The notes: generated by a model from the letters alone, not told the origin. Numbered from the stretch's first letter, positions 11,301 through 22,942 are shown. The stretch is 64,000 nucleotides of DNA from Ascidia mentula (GCA_947561715.1 OX387201.1:5412001-5476000); one strand, 5' to 3'. Made by a program: numbers and translations.

Positions 11301-14056
11301 AAACCTTTGTAAAGATAACCATATTAAAATGTATGTATTTAAATCATTGCATGCCATGTGTGTTTTTAATAAGTGGAAATATTGTCGTATGAGTAAACAG
11401 TTGCCGCAACGAAGTTATTTCTAACAAAATTTCTTTGACAAAAATTTATTTAAAAAAAAATGTTTACTCATTTTTTGATTCAATACGGTACGTTGAGAGT
11501 GATTGCTATCAGCTACAATAACAAGTGATTAAAAATCATATTTTTTACGTGATATGTAATATTTGGCGCATATAAATAACACCAGCAAACCAATCTTGGA
11601 CAGATGTTTTCAACATCGTTCTCGTATAACATGCTGCTAATGGAGTCGGATGCAGAGCTTAAGCCCAAGGTCCTGCGGAAAGGAGTTCCGCAAAAGCGAA
11701 AACAGCGATCAGTTCCAAACAGCATCGAACAGTCTAAGAAAGGAAAGACTGGGGAACTGGTCAAAGTGCAAATAGCATCCATTTCTCCCCCTCCGACCAT
11801 GTCCCAAAATTCCGTCCATCCGATCAATTCACCAAGCATAAATTTGGCAACGCAACCAGTAGTCAATATTTCCACACCTCGACTTTATAACCCGGCGTCT
11901 TTACCTGCTTTGGAGTCCGTTCACAACCAAAGTAAGGTTTGCGCAGGGTTGTCGCAACCTCTGCCCTCTTACTCCCCCTCCTTGATAACTTCAATGGGTC
12001 AAAATCAAAACCGCGCCTTGCCATCTTACCCAGGTGTTAACTTATTATCTGGACATACGGCACCAATGACCATCCGGTTTACCATGAATACTTTACCGCA
12101 CGGTCAATCGATGGTTAACAACCATATTCACCATGGTTTATCCCTCATGGCACCACACAACCACCAGCAACGGTTAGGGACCCCGGTAAATCTTACGCAA
12201 CATCACGTTGCCTTACCAAACAACCAATACTTGGTCAGGTTGATGAACCAGCAGGACTCGCAGCAAACGGTGGTGCGTTCAGAAACACCATCTCAACGAA
12301 CACCCATAACGTTGGGATTCGATCGATCAATAGGTTGCAACAGCCCTTCACTCGGTGCCAAGTTTGTTAGCGGCAACGTGGACCACTTGGACGACGCAAA
12401 TTCGTCGCAAATCACGCGCGAGTATCACGAAATTTTGCAACAGATCGAGACTTCGGAAAACGGTCCCAAGTTCCAGCAAACCGCATCTGTAAATGGCAAC
12501 AGCAACGGCAACAACAATGTTGTAACCTTGCCTTTCGTAACAGCGGATAACCCACCTTTACACCCATCGTCCACTTTGTCCAATTGCTATCCAGATAGTA
12601 AAACGTCGCGTTCAAACTTTCGTGATGTTGAAATTCCCAGTGACCTCCAGGTTGCGACAAACTACGGGTTTGAAGGGGTTAAAGGCGATATTGCCATTTC
12701 ATCGGTGTTTTCATTAAACCCAAGCGAAAGTCACAAGGACGAACTGAAAACTACTTCGGAATATTTGAGTAGCGCGAATCTACGGACAAGTGGTGAAGAA
12801 ACCGATACCGCTCAGGAAAGTTCAGGTATAGGTGATCTCATTGTATTTACTTGATCTCAAGATTTCAAAGGTTTGCTTTCGATTGTAGTTGAACGCTTGA
12901 GATTGCCAACCGTAATTAATTCTGTTTCCTTGTTGGCAAGGAAAGTTTTTGTTAAATTATCAGATGTGCCGAAAGAAAAACTTTTTCAACATTTAGCTAT
13001 TTCACACAAATCGCACTGTGGTGATTAATTTGTCGAGTAGACCAGTAGGTTTCTTCCCGTTAATTAATTCTTTTTGCATGTTGAACGCAATGATGCCTTT
13101 ATTCATTTTGGTTTGTTTCTTCCTGTGTGTAGATACGAATAGCGTTGGCGCCAAAATCAAAAGCATCGTCCAATCAATCCAACACGGTATGTTCAAAATA
13201 GTGCTTCGTGAATCTTAATCGCCTTGCGCCTTTTCGAATATTTTAAAGCTGCATGTCGTATTTTTCAACCTGGCGTTAATCTGTGTGGCTTGGCGCAGTA
13301 TTTTACATTTGGTTTGTATAAGTTAAGATTAGCAATCTTAACCCAGCAATATCGTTTGCAGCTGATGAAATATGTCCCGACAACGGGACGGAACTGTCAA
13401 AGCCAAAGCGTCGTTACTCACGACGGACGCGCGGTAAGATTTCACTTAAAAGTAGTTTGTATGACCAACTACGAAAAAACTCACAATCGCTAACGTGGAG
13501 AAGGGCCAAGCTTCCATGTATTGATCTCATCTTTGTTTTGAACTTTCGGTTTCCTCGAACAGAAAAACCTTAGAAGAGGAACCGAAACAGAATAACAATA
13601 GCCCTTCGTAGCCATGGCAGATCTTGCCTGCTTTGTTTGCTTAATGATTCATTGCACTTTCCTTGTTAACTTTGTAGTGCGTAACAGTTAGCTCGTGAAC
13701 AATTGATCGTCAAGTTGTTAAATGCGCCTACTGCATACTTTAGGTCATGATACTGCGTTAGTTATATTGTTGAAATTGGAAGTTTAAGTTATTCGTCCAT
13801 AACGAGACGAACATTGTTTAGTTATATATTGTGTGTGTTTTCCCATGTTAAAACTATTTTGATCAAAATGTCATCATACTTTTCTTCATTTTGTTTCAAA
13901 CCTCCACTTTGGTAATTTGATAATATTTGAAAAACTATCATCTGCTTTTTTATGTTTCCTGCATATTAAATTTTACCTTGCGCAGGTGCAGTGAAAGCTA
14001 CCGAGCTGAAGACGGTTGTAAAAAAGCTGTCGACCCGCGTAAAAGACAAAAGCTGA
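2370..14056 (+). CDS. Large serine/arginine-rich nuclear-type protein, family not recognised (nine exons)
   Basis: Exons: 2370-2534, 3778-3984, 4774-9537, 9607-9733, 9950-10578, 11604-12825, 13133-13186, 13362-13433, 13986-14056. All joins are GT-AG and keep one frame, giving about 2,436 residues with the stop TGA at 14054. Residues 1-124 form a non-repetitive N-terminal domain. The 4.76-kb third exon carries an RS-dipeptide-rich domain (about 207-346), a poly-lysine tract resembling a nuclear localisation signal (about 458-481), acidic/serine-rich disorder, and two psi-K-x-E SUMO-consensus sites (VKSE near 553, VKQE near 1673). Exon 5 encodes a conserved-looking globular block (about 1820-1964). 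The C-terminus is basic. RS domains are typical of splicing or transcription-coupled nuclear proteins, so a nuclear RNA-processing or chromatin role is inferred; I cannot name an orthologue. Weakest point: the 10578/11604 join. Exon 6 starts with ATG behind a poor pyrimidine tract, so 11604-14056 could be a second gene or an alternative start. Confidence 0.75.
2845..2937. repeat. Alternating purine-pyrimidine (CA/CG)-rich tract
   Basis: In intron 1 of the SR-rich gene, a stretch rich in GTGTGTG, ACACACAC and CGCGCGCG runs is almost strictly alternating purine/pyrimidine. Its base composition differs sharply from the AT-rich intron around it. Such tracts can adopt Z-DNA and are unstable in length. 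Short open frames crossing it translate to Arg/His/Thr/Ala-rich nonsense and are not genes. Confidence 0.7.
4493..4697 (+). mobile_element. Short retroelement-like insertion carrying a hammerhead-like motif, flanked by 14-bp direct repeats
   Basis: Identical 14-bp sequences (TTGGTCAAACTGTG) lie at 4493-4506 and 4684-4697, bracketing 177 bp and resembling a target-site duplication. Inside, TATTGCTTGCTTG at 4511-4523 is the inverse complement of CAAGCAAGCAATA at 4632-4644. A hammerhead-ribozyme-like fold sits between them. Hammerhead motifs near element ends are known in Penelope-like retroelements and in small non-autonomous relatives; the assignment here is inference. The insertion lies wholly inside intron 2 of the SR-rich gene and carries no coding capacity. 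Confidence 0.5.
4540..4594 (+). ncRNA. Type I hammerhead ribozyme-like motif
   Basis: The core elements occur in the right order. CTGAAGA at 4553-4559 fits CUGANGA. Stem II is GCGAGA (4561-4566) and TCTCGC (4571-4576) with a TCAA loop. GAAA is at 4577-4580. A very short self-complementary stem III (AGCT, 4580-4583) is followed by the expected cleavage nucleotide C4584. Stem I pairs GCAC (4549-4552) with GTGC (4585-4588) and, beyond an internal loop, TTATT (4540-4544) with AATAA (4590-4594). A minimal stem III with an internal loop in stem I is the form described for Penelope-like elements, where a dimer may be the active form. One departure is an extra A at 4560 between the core and stem II. 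Activity is not proven. Confidence 0.55.
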
Positions 14057-15349
14057 ACATTGACTTACTGAGTATTGCCTAATGAGATGACATTAACCGC
14101 TGTTTCATGGTTCTGTGCAGTCACACCATCCTCAATACCGGCCAAATTTTTCTTTTCTTGCCTCTGGATGTAATTCGAAGATGTTTAAACGAAATCCATG
14201 TGCTGGATGTAAGTTAGGCCGGATAGTGTATTGTATTATTTGCAGTGAGATCATTGGACGTTGGACAACTAGTGATTGACTATAGCTTATCCAGTGTGGC
14301 TGAATCTTGATTGGAAAGGAAGTAATTTTATTTCGAAGAACAAATCATCTGTTGCGATAAATGGAACAAACAGCAGTCTCGAAAATGATTGTGCCAGCGA
14401 AATTATTTAAAATGCGTGCCGACCGTCGTTGTGATTAATTCGGTGCAGTAAGGCAATGCATTAAACACATTAAACGCGACAGCTTCCGTTACAAATCGCA
14501 ACCCTGATCAGACACCTGCCACAGATTGACGTTTAACCTGTGCGAAACTCTGAAGTGAATTCATGTTTTTTTTCTTCTATAATTAGCCTTCTTATTTCAT
14601 ATGCGTGGTAATTGACAGGCAGCAGGCGTGATTAAAACCATTTAACACTAAACGATTCTCCCAGTTACTATTTTAGGCCGAGGGAATCTCGCGCGCAATG
14701 TGTGTGTGATGGTATGCGCTTGACTGTCTGTTCCACACATCCCAAACGCTGTACCTTATTTTTGTTTTGTACAAAGCTATCAACCCTCGCAGGTGCGGAC
14801 AGTGTGCATCAAAGCATTGTTGTAGTGCTACGTGTTTGTGTAGTTTTACCGATAATGTGGGTTTAGAGAGTTGCACTGCCTTCCAGCACCCCGGCGAACA
14901 GCAAATTTATTGTACTACTTTTTACTCGTCTTTGTTTTTTTTTGCCAAATTCCGATTGGTAATTCGGGCATTTCGGTATACTGTATTTTACCATGTTTGA
15001 AACACATGCACTACACCAAGCAGATGTCAATATACAGTGTGTTAATTTCTTGACAAAACGATGTAATCGTGGGTGTTTCTTCAAACGAGTTTTAGTTCCA
15101 TTCGTGTATTTGTCATCGTTTGCAGTGTGTTTACAGTATGCATAAAATCCCGCTTCTTCCTTATTTAATTGCTGTGAATTGTGTCCATACAACGACTTTT
15201 TTTACCATTCTGTCTTGTTGCTCAACCTTGTTTTTAAATACACCTTGTGTAAAATTATATTTCTTGTGCGTTGTTTGACGTACTATTGTCGAAATGATAT
15301 CAAGACATTATGCTTGACTTGCAAGTTTCAAAATTTAAATATGTTCATA
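14057..15349. other. 3' flank of the SR-rich gene, no gene seen
   Basis: Sequence after the TGA at 14054-14056 is AT-rich and non-coding. ATTAAA motifs near 14459 and 14470 are possible weak polyadenylation signals. A 109-codon minus-strand open frame at 14863-15192 has no recognisable domain and no splice context, so I do not call it. Confidence 0.5.
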
Positions 15350-15575
15350 CAGTGTTTCCCAACCGGTGGTACGCGAAGGCATTCCAGGTGGTACGCGAGC
15401 ACCTTTCCGTAATTTACGGATATAGTTTGAATTCCAAAAATCGTATGTGATCTCAAAATGTTTGTTACTTCATCCCCTGGGCCTAGGTTACTTTGTGACA
15501 TTCAACTAGGTGGTACGCGTCGAAATTGTTTGACCTCCAAGTGGTACGCAACCACAAAAAGGTTGGGAATCACTG
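15350..15575. mobile_element. Non-autonomous hAT-type element (MITE), complete
   Basis: The element begins CAGTGTTTCCCAACC at 15350 and ends with the imperfect inverse GGTTGGGAATCACTG at 15575. Such termini are typical of hAT-superfamily DNA transposons. The 8-bp flanks TGTTCATA (15342-15349) and TGTTTACA (15576-15583) agree at 6 of 8 positions, as expected of an aged hAT target-site duplication. The 226-bp interior has repeated GGTGGTACGCG motifs and no transposase frame, so it must have been mobilised in trans. A truncated relative lies at 21321-21403. Confidence 0.75.
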
Positions 15576-16609
15576 TGTTTACACAATATTATTTGCCTGG
15601 TGGCACTCATCGTTGGTCATTTTTTTGTCCCCAACCTTGTTATAAACTAAATCGTCGCAAAAGGTATGCGGAACAGAAAATTTTAGATACGAATTAAAAA
15701 ACCACCAAATCTTTTGCAATAAAACCTGAATTAATTGAAAAACGTTAGGTGCATGAGATGGTAAATAGTTCACATTTACATCAACAATATTGCACGGTTA
15801 ATCGAAAGCCGTGGTGATTGTGTGCTCATTCCTCAAACACATTGGCGATTTACTTTATTTAAGAAATATACTCGTTAGTTCCTGCCTTCGTGGTGACATT
15901 TGTTCACGTTTCTAAGACTGAAATGTTGCATATTTGGAGCCAAAAGCCCCAAAACGATGAACTTGCGTGTCAATGTCCGTCCTCGTGCTGCAGTTGCATC
16001 AGCGTGTATGATACAGAAGTTGGATAGGCCTATTGTTAGTACTGCAGGTAATAAATTGATAGTTAAACTAGATAATTGCAGCAATTAAGTCAATGGAACA
16101 GCAAAATTTTATTAAAGTGCAAAGTTTTAAAATATAATGAACGAGTTTTTCGGTCTATCTATCTCTATCATAGTTAAGCATTTCATTGACATCCAAGGAA
16201 ATGAATGTTCTCCTTCGAGCTCATGTAACACAGAAGATGCTATAGTGTGGGTATGATGAAAGTTTTACACAAAACCACTGTAAAATGGTGAAATTTTATT
16301 GTTTTATCAATTTGGAAAAGAAATCATTTAAAACGAGTTTTTAACCATGATCTTGACCCATAAACAAAACATGCATGTTTCTGGTGCAACAGAGTAAACA
16401 GCTAACAAATAAAATCTTCTACATTTTCATGCCAGTCAATACACGTGGCAGGAATTCTCATTTAAAGGTCAGCCCAAAACAAACACCCAAAAAACAATAT
16501 AATTTTTAAATACATAGGTATTGGAATACACAGGCACCCCTACACGTTAAGTCAAACACAAATTACAGCAAAATTGCATCTTTTGCAAACATTTAAAAGC
16601 CTTTATTCA
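15576..16609. other. Intergenic region, no gene seen
   Basis: AT-rich sequence with only short, featureless open frames. AATAAA motifs on the plus strand near 15719 and 16051 could serve as transcript ends, but no transcript is tied to them. Confidence 0.4.
16602..16607 (-). terminator. Polyadenylation signal of the NUPR1-like gene
   Basis: On the minus strand AATAAA lies two bases downstream of the TGA at 16612-16610. The short 3' UTR this implies is unusual, but no better signal lies nearby; another minus-strand AATAAA occurs near 16297. Confidence 0.4.
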
Positions 16610-16927
16610 TCACTTTGATTGCTTTTCCTTTGCCTCTTTCTTCCTTTTCTCTTCAGCATTAGCAATTACTGTTGGGGCTTTGCGACTTGGATCTTTCACA
16701 TGGTGTTGTGCAGATTCTTTTTTTGTTCTTCCTGCGAACACAAAATATGTTGTAAAAAAACTCTGCAACCTTTAGAATTTTAGAATACTGTAGCAAATAA
16801 AACAAAAATCATGTTGTAGGTGCATACCTTTACCCCCGTGACCAGTCAACTTGTCTTGTTCATAGTTATAATGTTCGTACTCATCTGTTTCTTCCTGGAA
16901 GCCACCTGCTGCTGCTTGTTCTGCCAT
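16610..16927 (-). CDS. NUPR1-like nuclear protein 1 (p8-type stress-response protein)
   Basis: Two exons, complement of 16828-16927 and 16610-16731, joined at a GT-AG intron of 96 bp, give 73 residues. The N-terminal half contains the acidic/aromatic DEYEHYNYEQDK segment seen in invertebrate NUPR1 relatives. A glycine-rich turn leads into GRTKKESAQ, matching the GRTKREAA core of vertebrate NUPR1. The tail is strongly basic. Family members are small, intrinsically disordered, HMG-like nuclear proteins induced by stress that act with transcription and chromatin partners. I chose the ATG at 16925-16927 because the conserved segment follows directly; an in-frame ATG at 17024-17026 would add about 33 unrelated residues. 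A minus-strand AATAAA (16607-16602) follows two bases after the stop. The gene is divergent from POLR3G with about 860 bp between starts. Confidence 0.75.
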
Positions 16928-17786
16928 ATTTTTTGCAGATTCTGAGTTTTCCTTCACAAATCTTTCCAACAACAACAGTTTTACACTATATCCCTGACCA
17001 CACCTACAACTTACTTTAACCTTCATAAAAGTATAAAAACTTATATTTCAAAAGAAATGAATTGCCCTTAAGGGACATTTGTGCTAAGCCACAAAGGGTC
17101 AGCTGTGCTGTGAAGCCCTCCAGTCAAGTCAAGTGCCACATAATTGAACAACTAATGGCACGTTGAAACCTAAAAAATCCTCTACAGCGTTACAAAATAG
17201 GCCCTAATTTTTTTTGATAATACCAAAAATCATTAATATTATACAATAATTTTCAATATATTTTAATAAATAACAATACGAATTATTATACTTTTCGGCT
17301 TCTGGAAGGAATACGCAGATAATAAACAAATTGTTAACTGTACTGTTACGGATTAAAAATTTTAAATATCACGTGGCAATCAGGAGCATCACAACATAGA
17401 GAATTTGCTGAGAATCAACGAAGCATTGCAGCTACAATTGTTGTAACCATCACTTATCATTAGTCGCTTAACTTGTGCAAAGCAATAAATACAAGGTAAA
17501 CCATTTTATTATGTGGTAGTTTCCAGCTACAACATATGTAAATGTTTTTCACCGTATCGAAGGTAACGTTTCGGAAAGAACTTACAACGCTGCTAAGTCT
17601 GTGACTGATGCACTGCTCACTGCTGCATCAGCGATTTGCGTAAAATAAAGGTTTTTAAAATATTGTTTGTAAGAAATCCACGTTTGTTTGATGGCCCCAT
17701 TACATGTGCAACACGAAAATTAAACAGAAATGTGTTTCACACTGTATATCACTTCATTTTGGGTGTTTTGTTAAAAGCTGGTGAAA
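16928..17786. promoter_or_regulatory. Divergent intergenic region between NUPR1-like and POLR3G genes
   Basis: This 859-bp gap separates two start codons pointing away from each other, so it must hold both promoters and both 5' UTRs. It is AT-rich without a clear TATA box that I would defend. A TTTTGTTAAAAG sequence ending at 17777, just upstream of the POLR3G start, could be a splice acceptor for a 5' exon or trans-spliced leader. Confidence 0.45.
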
Positions 17787-20215
17787 ATGTCTCGAGGAGG
17801 TCGAGGTAGAGGTCGCGGGAATGTGACATTCAACATGGAAGCGATTGGTTTTGGGAAAGGGGATGCCTTGCCACCACCAACTCTTCAACCACCTCCGTTA
17901 TATCCGGTAAGACATGTTTACAAGATATAATTTGTTGTGCTGTAGACAAACTCTTACAATCTACCATTGACTTGTTATTTCTCACACAAAATATATTGCC
18001 TTGGCGTTGGTAAAAAGCAGACATGACCAAATTGTGTCATGGAGCCATTACAAATGACTTTCAAGACCATGCGTTTAAAGACCAAGTTTAGTGAATGATC
18101 AAGCACACTGGTAACTTTAGCAAATGAGCTTAAGCTTGTGTTGCATTTTCAGCATATATTTTGTAGGCCTCTTGTGTATGTATATATGCCTTAAAATTAT
18201 ACATACATATATTTTTCAGGCACTTCGCCAACCTGCATTGCCACTGTTGTCTGGGGACGACGTGAATTATATGCTTGCCCTAAAGAAGGAATTTATTCAA
18301 ACTATGAGAAACTCACCATATTACATACAAGCGGAAGATACCAAAACTGGTTTGTATCACAGAAACCCAATAAGTAAAACCCTACCAATATGAATTTAAC
18401 AAACAATTGCCAACTGGCTAGCTTTGTAAAAAAATGTCTGTTCCTGATATGGAGTCATTTGCTTCCCCTAGTTGTTGTAATATTCAACTGTGTGTTACTG
18501 CTGTGTGGATGTTAAACTGCCTCAAATAACTAATTTAATGATGCTGGATTATACTTTTTATTTGATATTCAAAACAAAAAATATTGAAAGTTTCTGATCA
18601 ACCAAATGCTGCTTTTTGAGACAAGTACATTTGTTTATTTATAAACAAGCAAGAAAGCAGATTACTGCTTTAATTTACCAAGACCTCATAGGTCAAAACA
18701 GTGCGTGCACTACTGACAGCAGCTCAATGATTGTTATAGCTGTAGAGCAGAATAAATTGCATCCTATGGCCGAGCGTTTTGTCCCAAAATATTGATAAAA
18801 TCATGCATAAGCCACATTTTTCCTATGATTGCATTATACATTGGCCTACATCATTTTAGTACTTTGTGCAAGATTTTGAAAAAAATCCTTTTTTTGTTGG
18901 GCATTGAACAATGTTTTGTTGCATATTGAATAACTTTGCATAATTTTGCAAGAAAAACTAATGTTCAGAATGCATCAAAATGCCTGATAAATGTCAAAAT
19001 GCAAGTGTTGTTGAGGTATATATCAAACCTATTCTAATGTTTTAGTCTGTTTAATGTTTAGTTCTAAAGCTTGTAGTTTACATTAACTTGATGTTATAGA
19101 TGTTGATCGATATTCGGATAAATACAGAGCAATTAGGAACACTGACAATACCATCGCTTGGAAACCAGATTGGAAGCGATTACCAAAAGAGCTACAAATT
19201 GCTGTTAGGTTGTTAATGTTTCATTATTGGCTTGTTCACGCTAAAGTATGTTTTCAATGCATTACAGAAAAAAGCGTAAAAGTAGTTCCACAGCTGTCCC
19301 AAATGTATCAAAATCAAGAAAAAGATTGGTAAATGGTGAGTTTTTTTCAGCGTCTTTTAGCAATGTTTAGAACTTGTCTAAAAGATCATTGTTTATACAC
19401 AGCTTTTGTGTTTGCAATATTGTGCTCGCAACGCTGATTGCAAGCATATTCCCCAACCCTATTTGGGAGCGAAAATTTGCTGAAAAAATTAAACCATGCA
19501 CCTTGCCTGGAATAAGTGTTTCGCAAAGCACAGACGGAGAAATGGTCGGGAGTTTTGCGTAACGCATCATGCTATGTAATTGAATAATTCATTTGCCTAC
19601 CCATATAGTATCCGCGTTGTGTGGTGCAACAAAAAACAAAAAAATCACCGACAGCTCAATTTGCTGTCACGTACGTGACTACTGATCAAGTTGGATCGTC
19701 TTTCAGGGAAAGTTTTATGGCTGTGATTTATTAAAATATCGGGTTACATCGGCTTGTATTAGTCTTTTTGATCAAATGTGTGTTTCATGTATGCTTTTAA
19801 GCGGATGAAAGCGACATAAAGGCGAAGTTGGAGGTACTTGAGAAAAAAGACGCCAGTGCTGAAAATCAAGGAAGTGATGAGGTACGCTCAATTACCGGCG
19901 CTTGTGATCGATTACGCAGTGAAAGTGTTGTAATTTATTGCTGCCTAATTATCTTTGTGCAAAACAAAATGTCTCTAAGCGACTTGTTGGGTTTGTATTA
20001 ACCTCCTCCGTTGGGAGTGTTCGGCGATATCTTGGAAAATAATGTCTTTGAAGGAAGAAGATTCGGAAGCAGGAGAGGAGGAGGAGGTGGTGGTGGAAGA
20101 TGAAGACGATAATGAGGAGGAAAACGATTACCTCACATCTTACTTCGATAATGGCGAGACTTACCTCGACGAAGAAGAAGACAACCTGGATGAGAAGGAA
20201 GGTGGAATTTATTGA
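17787..20215 (+). CDS. POLR3G: DNA-directed RNA polymerase III subunit RPC7
   Basis: Six exons (17787-17906, 18220-18349, 19100-19208, 19268-19335, 19802-19881, 20054-20215) join in frame to 222 residues, close to the 218-223 of the human paralogues. The N-terminus is the diagnostic glycine/arginine start, MSRGGRGRGRG, followed by a GKGDALPPPTLQPPPLYP segment. The middle has the conserved ALKKE, DVDRYSDKY and WKPDWKRLPKEL motifs. The C-terminus is a long acidic tail ending in DYLTSYFDNGE and a final IY. RPC7 belongs to the RPC3-RPC6-RPC7 heterotrimer of Pol III, which acts in initiation and promoter opening at tRNA, 5S and other small RNA genes. Intron 3 is only 59 bp. Exon 6 was started at 20054 because that acceptor restores the frame to the acidic tail. 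Presence of one POLR3G/POLR3GL-type gene fits a pre-duplication invertebrate, though a second copy elsewhere cannot be excluded. Confidence 0.93.
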
Positions 20216-20315
20216 ATTTGTAAACGACGTGAAATGGTTTCTGTCGTCCTCGGGTTTAAGGGATTCAAGTTGGTTGAAGTAACTTGGCATAACTGACTGT
20301 AAGGAAGGGCTGTGG

Positions 20316-20321
20316 AATAAA
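20316..20321 (+). terminator. Polyadenylation signal of POLR3G
   Basis: AATAAA lies about 100 bp after the POLR3G stop codon, the first canonical signal downstream and at a normal 3'-UTR distance. Confidence 0.6.
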
Positions 20322-22942
20322 CTGGGAGTTTTACCTGACGTGCAAATACAGCGGCCAAGTGCTTCCCGAACCTAAAGCTGAATTTTGGTTCAGAAATACA
20401 TCAGGCATGGAAACGAGACGCTTTGCACGGTTTTATGTTTTTTCAAGTTTGCTTTCTTTTGTCGTAAAGCGGCTTGATACAGAACGGTGAATAAAATGAA
20501 ACGAGCCCACAAAGAATTTGTTGTTTGTTTTGTGTTTATTTTTACTTGCGGAACTGAAAAGTGCCTAGTATTCACTTCAACAATGCGCGGGCCGGAATGT
20601 CAGGAATACCTTTGTTGTGCACTCTTTACCACAACTTTATTGACAAAAGCGGCCGCCATTATAGTCGTTCATTCAAATGCTTCAGTGTTTTAGAAGCTCG
20701 GGCTCAGCAGCAGGGTATTGTTCCTGCCGGTGGCGCACAATATTTATGGAGGACTACCACCACACGGGTTTTTCCCCGGGGTTAGTGAGGTGGTACAAGC
20801 CCACTTGTTTGCGTTAGCACACTGTCGAACATCCGGGACTGCCATGGATTGGTATGTGAACCTCTTGCGCCACCTAACAGTTTCCCCACAATATTTTTTA
20901 TTTTCCGTGAGATAAACCGAACGTTGTTCGCATGTTTTTCTTATGTAGCCCTGCATATTCCATGACGGGCCCTAATACTAAATACATATGCGACATGACG
21001 GTGCGCTCCTAAACGAGTAGGCTTCTATAGTTTCAAATTATTTTTGCCCCAAATAGGCCCACATTAACGAGCTCAATCAACATGTATGTTACAGTTTATA
21101 GGTTTACTATTGTTTCCATTCTCAAAAGCTACATGTTATAAGATTTAAATGTGGCATTCTATAATTCATTAGCACGGCTGGGTAGTTCGCGGCAGCTGTG
21201 TAGGACTTGTGGTATATGATAGAATTAAGGTTGCCACTTGTTTGAAGGAACTGTGTCGCCTTTTAATCGGCGCATTCTTTGTAATATCATAATTTTTACG
21301 GCAGCGTGTTTTTTTTATATATTCTAACTATATCCGCAAATTACGGAAAGGTGCTCACGTACCACCAGGAATGCCTTCGCGTGCCACCGGTTGGTAAACA
21401 CTGACGTAGACGTGAAGTAACTTTTACTCAAAGTCGCAAAAAAGGTCGGCCAAAATTTTAATCTGTTGCTGCGTGCCAGTTGAACTCGGGGGAAAAAAAG
21501 ATTTCTGAGATGTGGTTTTGATCATGCATTTATTCCCGCCCGTTACATGAAACAAGGAAGGGAAACGTAAAGAAAGTTACATTCACCAAAGCAACACACA
21601 CTATATGAAGTCATCCGAAAACACCATATTATAACTCATACCGGTACATGAGACAACCAGCTAACCAACATTAAAATACCCTTTAAATACTTAACCCTCT
21701 CCCCGCGTTCACGTCACCGGGTCTCTGGAAACATTTTGTAAACAACTATTACCGGTAAAGAAACCGGATGGTGACGCACGCCACTTGGCGGAGGCTACAG
21801 TGAACTTGACGTCAGGACAGTTAAACACCAACACATATCAGTTACGGGACATACATACGTCTACGGGCTTTCTGTGATAAGGCTTTGCAAACTAAAAAGG
21901 CGGCGACTGTACAGTGTAAAGCAATAGGATTGTGTCGCGCGACTGCCGAAAACCCCGTTCCCCAACCAGGGCCAGCGACGTCACGCGACTGAAAGGACAG
22001 AAAGGGAAATGGTATGTGGCAAGTTTTCGCCAGAGACGGAAAAACGTCCCCAGATCGCTTATGTCCGTCAGGTTAATAGCTGCCGGAAAAAGGTGCCAGA
22101 GATAAGGCCACCAGAACATTCATGGGACTAATGCACTGAACTTGCAGACCGACTAGTTTTCGACGATAGCCGGGTGCAAATCAGCGCTGAATTGCTTAGT
22201 TACGTCGTATCGATCAGGATAAAGTGCCGTCCGAAATCCATTCGCGCTCTCCAGTTGCCATGCATGCCGTGTGTAAAATCAGTTGCACCAATAGAACCTT
22301 GTGGCAGTCCCGCCAAAATGACTGCGTCTGTGGTTTTTGTACAAAGGCATGTTTATCGATGTTTGCAGTCGTCAGGTGAAATGTTGACTTTCGGCATTGG
22401 AAACCGTGACGTCGAATCGGCCCCTCGATTTTCGACCACCAGCAATCCGCACTCTATTGTGATGTCAGAGGAAGAACGACATCGCGCGAAGCAAAAAGAA
22501 CAGAAAGAATGAGAAAAGCACGACTAAACAACTAAAACAGGGCGGGAAAATAATATAAATAAAAGAGGGGGGTCAGTCGTGGTTGTGCAATGGTAAGACG
22601 AACGCGTGGCATCTTCGACAAGAGCCGACAAAAAGATTACGTTACAATATAAATATGTGGCAAATAACTGTCATGTAAGGCAAACAAAGTCGACTCACTT
22701 TATCCACTTAAAACACATAGTACAAGAAAATACACTCTAGAAAAATATATTAGACGTGAAAGTAAATAGCTATAGAAAAATTAAGTTATACAAACAAGAA
22801 CATCCTTTACACCTTGTCGTTTATCGTTAGGTTTACTCCTTGTTTTGCTATAATATGGCAGACCAGCGCACGCGATACGTCCACCATGCAAGTCGTCAGC
22901 AGTAGGGTCAGTCCGTCAGTTTTCTGTTTGTTCCGTCAGTTT
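20322..22942. other. Convergent intergenic region, no gene called
   Basis: This lies between the 3' ends of POLR3G and the giant minus-strand gene. It holds a truncated hAT-type fragment (21321-21403). A plus-strand 112-codon frame (22174-22512), with an AATAAA at about 22558, and a minus-strand 75-codon frame (21892-22119) have no recognisable domain. The 3' UTR of the giant gene should enter from 22942 downwards; I see no canonical minus-strand AATAAA close by, only weak AATATA-like variants near 22745. Confidence 0.45.
21321..21403. mobile_element. Truncated hAT-type MITE fragment
   Basis: This segment is the reverse complement of the first ~80 bp of the element at 15350-15575, including the GTACCACC and TTCGCGTGCCACCGG motifs. 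It ends in a degraded terminal repeat (TTGGTAAACACTG). The other end is missing. Confidence 0.7.

Noticed and set aside
14863-15192. Minus-strand 109-codon frame
   Set aside because: No domain or conserved motif seen, and nothing ties it to a promoter or splice sites.
22174-22512. Plus-strand 112-codon frame followed by AATAAA at about 22558
   Set aside because: No recognisable domain, no splice partners and low-complexity ends; insufficient to call a gene.
22575-22625. tRNA-like stretch with a GTGGTTGTGCAATGGTAAGAC segment
   Set aside because: No matching B box and no cloverleaf could be drawn.
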